Shown here one piece after another: positions 13,482 to 15,390 of a stretch of DNA of 15,390 bases. The stretch covers positions 1 to 15,390 of the forward strand of contig JAEWVY010000299.1 in the NCBI GenBank assembly GCA_023396625.1, written 5' to 3'. The first letter of the stretch is position 1. Each line of letters starts with the position of its first letter. The stretch is from Pseudomonadota bacterium (GTDB lineage Bacteria; Pseudomonadota; Gammaproteobacteria; Burkholderiales; Burkholderiaceae_C). A model generated the notes under the pieces. It was not told the origin of the DNA. It made no database searches and worked only from the letters and a program-made list of their open reading frames with translations. A program made the position numbers and the translations under genes.

Positions 13482-14381
13482 ACGTCCCGCATCCTCGTCA
13501 CTGGCTCCAGTGGTCTCATCGGCACGGCCCTCCGCGCGGCGCTCGGCGCGGCGGGATACGAGGTTCGTGGCATCGACCTGCGCGCGAACGATGACCATCG
13601 GGGCGACATCCGCCGCCGCGCCGACGTCGAGCGCGCCCTCGACGGGTGCGTGGGTGTCGTGCACCTCGCTGCCGTCTCGCGGGTGATCGACGGCGAGCGG
13701 GATCCGCAAGCCTGCTGGACCACCAATGTGGAGGGAACGCGCCACATCGTCGACGCGGCACGGGCCCAGATCCGGCCGCCCTGGATCCTCTACGCCAGCA
13801 GCCGCGAAATCTACGGGCAGCCGGCCACCCTCCCCGTGGCCGAAGATGCCCCGCGCGCGCCGGTGAACCTCTATGGCCGCTCCAAGGTCGCGGCGGAAGA
13901 CCTGGTCTCGGGGTCCTCGCTGCAGACCGCCATCGTGCGCTTCTCGAACGTCTATGGCAGCACGTCCGATCACGCCGATCGCGTGGTCCCGGCCTTTGCC
14001 CGCCAAGCCGCGGAGGGCCGGGCGCTGAGGGTAGACGGCCGCGGCCACAGCTTCGATTTCACGCATCTCTCGGACACCATCCGCGGGATCTCGCTCATGG
14101 TCGGCCAGCTGGAACGCGGTGGCGAACTTCCGCCGCTGCACCTGGTCACGGGCCAACCCACCACGCTGGGCGAACTCGCCTCGATGGCGGTCGAGCTCGC
14201 CGGCAGCGCGTCGGCCATCCACGAGGCACCGCCCCGCACCTACGATGTCAATCATTTTTATGGCGACACGACCCGCGCAACCCGTGTGTTGGGATGGCAA
14301 GCCCGCGTCGGCATCCGGGAAGGCTTGCGCCGCCTGATCGATGATTTCCGGGCTGGCCACTCATCGCCCCCTCTGGTCTGA
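13482..14381 (+). CDS. NAD-dependent sugar epimerase/dehydratase, start codon not canonical
   Basis: This is an extended short-chain dehydrogenase of the UDP-sugar epimerase/dehydratase type. With the frame taken from 13482 (299 residues), it has the NAD-binding TGSSGLIG (7-14), HLAAVS, SSREIYG (107 region) and the catalytic Y131-x-x-x-K135 in NLYGRSK. FSNVYG and FDFTHLSDT are further family marks. The substrate is probably a nucleotide sugar. The start is a puzzle: the frame is closed by TAA at 13467-13469, and no ATG, GTG or TTG occurs in frame until GTG 13650, which would lose the whole nucleotide-binding motif. ACG 13482 (T/M-SRILVTG) fits the family's N-terminus and has AAGG 10 bases upstream; ATG 13461 is in frame but followed two codons later by the TAA. 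It may be a rare start or a damaged gene. Confidence 0.8.
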   Translation, partial: TSRILVTGSSGLIGTALRAALGAAGYEVRGIDLRANDDHRGDIRRRADVERALDGCVGVVHLAAVSRVIDGERDPQACWTTNVEGTRHIVDAARAQIRPPWILYASSREIYGQPATLPVAEDAPRAPVNLYGRSKVAAEDLVSGSSLQTAIVRFSNVYGSTSDHADRVVPAFARQAAEGRALRVDGRGHSFDFTHLSDTIRGISLMVGQLERGGELPPLHLVTGQPTTLGELASMAVELAGSASAIHEAPPRTYDVNHFYGDTTRATRVLGWQARVGIREGLRRLIDDFRAGHSSPPLV

Positions 14382-14456
14382 CCGCCCTTCCGCGCTGCCC
14401 GCGGCAACCGGCATCCTTGCCTCGCGCCCCCTTTTCTCCCAGGAACCCGCAGAAAC

Positions 14457-15194
14457 ATGAAAGTCGCCGTGATCACGCCCTGTTACAAGGAGTCCGACGC
14501 GGTCCTGCGCCGATGCATTCAGAGTGTCTCGGCGCAGACACACGCCAACGTCCAGCACTACCTCGTCGCCGATGGGCACCCCAGGCCCGCCCTCACGCAA
14601 GACGTCGACCGGCTCGTGGCCATCGCGCTGCCCACGTCGCACGGAGACTACGGATGCACGCCCAGAAGCGTGGGGGCGATCTGCGCCCTGAACGAGGGAG
14701 CGGACGTGGTCTGCTTCCTCGACGCCGACAACCTGTATCTGCCCGATCATGTCGCCAGCCTCGTGAAGGTCTACGAAGAAGCGCGCACCCGCGGCAGCGC
14801 ACTGGACGCGGTGTTTGCCCATCGGCATGTCTTTCTGCCCGGCCGGGAAGCGCTGCGGATAGTCGACCCGGAAGACATGGCATGCCGGCACGTCGACACC
14901 AGCTGCTTTTCGTTTGCCCGATCCGCCGCTTTCATGTGGACCCTGTGGGGCATGATTCCCCCCTCCTGGACGCCCATCTGCGACCGCGTGATGTTCGACC
15001 TGGTCAAGATTCACGGTCTCGAGGTCGCGTGGACAGGCCAACACACGGTGCTGTATGAATCGAACTGGAGCCCCCATTACCAGATGGCCGGTCTGCCCCC
15101 GCCCACCGAAGGCCTGCATGACGAAACGCTGCGGCAGGTCCGCCGGCCTTCGGCGGAGGAAATTCATGCCCGGCTGCGGGTGAGGAATGACTGA
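14457..15194 (+). CDS. family 2 glycosyltransferase
   Basis: The product is 245 residues with a GT-A fold. The N-terminus MKVAVITPCYKESDAVLRRC (1-20) is the nucleotide-sugar-binding strand and helix. QSVSAQTHANVQHYLVADG (22-40) follows, and the metal-binding DxD is D89-A-D91 in VCFLDADNLYLPDH. No membrane segment or signal peptide is visible, so it acts at the cytoplasmic face. It would move a sugar from a nucleotide donor to a growing glycan; donor and acceptor are unknown. The 75-bp gap from the epimerase and the shared strand suggest one transcript with ugd. The ribosome site is weak (AGGA, 12 bases before ATG). I see no polymerase or export gene in the window. Confidence 0.88.
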   Translation: MKVAVITPCYKESDAVLRRCIQSVSAQTHANVQHYLVADGHPRPALTQDVDRLVAIALPTSHGDYGCTPRSVGAICALNEGADVVCFLDADNLYLPDHVASLVKVYEEARTRGSALDAVFAHRHVFLPGREALRIVDPEDMACRHVDTSCFSFARSAAFMWTLWGMIPPSWTPICDRVMFDLVKIHGLEVAWTGQHTVLYESNWSPHYQMAGLPPPTEGLHDETLRQVRRPSAEEIHARLRVRND

Positions 15195-15239
15195 ACCCCA
15201 CGGGAAGATCGTATCCCCAACCCCTCCGCCCCCACGTCC

Positions 15240-15275
15240 ATGCAACTAGCCACCTGGAACGTGCATACCATTTGA
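15240..15275 (+). pseudogene. 11-codon frame resembling the N-terminus of exonuclease III
   Basis: ATG 15240 starts a tiny frame, MQLATWNVHTI, then TGA. The first eight residues match the typical start of XthA-type exonuclease III (M-K-L-A-T-W-N-V-N-S-). It then stops, 5 bases before the next start codon. It may be a deletion remnant of an xth gene, a chance match, or an upstream leader peptide. The match is short, so the call is tentative. Confidence 0.35.
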
Positions 15276-15280
15276 CTTTG

Positions 15281-15390
15281 ATGCAAGCCTGGCTGTCGCG
15301 CATGACCCCGGGCCTGCTGGTCAGCACCGTGGTAGCCGTGGCTTCGCTGTCGCTGGCCGAACACTACGGTGCACCGGTCATGCTGTTTGC
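15281..15390 (+). CDS. yeiH: YeiH-family putative sulfate exporter, 5' end only
   Basis: An open frame from ATG 15281 runs to the window edge (36 codons). The visible residues MQAWLSRMTPGLLVSTVVAV, then ASLSLAEHYGAPVMLF, look like the first membrane segment and the following loop of UPF0324/YeiH proteins, a family of about ten membrane segments annotated as putative sulfate exporters. I recall the LAEHYGAPVMLFALLLG pattern from such proteins. No ribosome site precedes the ATG, and the frame is open further upstream through CTG and TTG codons, so the exact start is uncertain. The rest lies outside the window. Confidence 0.6.
   Translation, partial: MQAWLSRMTPGLLVSTVVAVASLSLAEHYGAPVMLF

Noticed and set aside
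13299..14360. 353-codon minus-strand frame opposite the sugar epimerase
   Set aside because: The plus strand carries complete epimerase motifs; the minus frame has no recognisable domain and no ribosome site.

Overview
The window is GC-rich DNA with strong G/C bias at third codon positions. Its protein families and gene order (CBS protein next to metY; thyA, EamA transporter, folA) point to a betaproteobacterium of the order Burkholderiales, most likely Comamonadaceae. A short interspersed repeat of a type I recall from Comamonadaceae genomes agrees with this. The assignment is inference from recall, not from a search.

Layout, left to right. (1) 1-1336, minus strand: an accessory-looking pair with less GC-biased codon use than the rest. 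It holds the C-terminal zinc-peptidase-like (LAS/MepA-type) part of a larger protein, apparently 5'-truncated and frameshifted, translationally coupled to a secreted protein of unknown family that runs off the left edge. (2) 1435-4552: a tandem-CBS protein (minus) divergent from metY and an alpha/beta hydrolase (plus), then a VOC/glyoxalase-like gene (minus). (3) 4688-7261: a cytochrome P450 (plus) divergent from the VOC gene and convergent with a YihY/BrkB-type membrane protein (minus). A large hairpin, a T-run and a repeat copy separate the convergent genes, and the repeat supplies the C-terminus of the YihY protein. (4) 7283-12118, plus strand: DUF2069 membrane protein, FAD-linked 2-hydroxyacid dehydrogenase, thyA, EamA transporter, folA and a DUF4337 protein, tightly packed with ATGA overlaps. 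This run contains the folate/dTMP pair ThyA and DHFR. (5) 12212-15194: a small polysaccharide module of UDP-glucose 6-dehydrogenase (TTG start), an NAD-dependent sugar epimerase/dehydratase with no canonical start codon, and a family 2 glycosyltransferase. (6) 15240-15390: a tiny frame resembling the first residues of exonuclease III, then the start of a YeiH-type putative sulfate exporter cut by the right edge.

There is no gene-free stretch longer than 300 bases. I saw no tRNA, rRNA, CRISPR array, transposase or phage gene. Most of the window is ordinary chromosomal housekeeping. The parts worth a second look are the secreted-protein/broken-peptidase pair at the left, the repeat copies sitting at gene ends and possible breakpoints, the missing epimerase start, and the palindromes upstream of metY and thyA.
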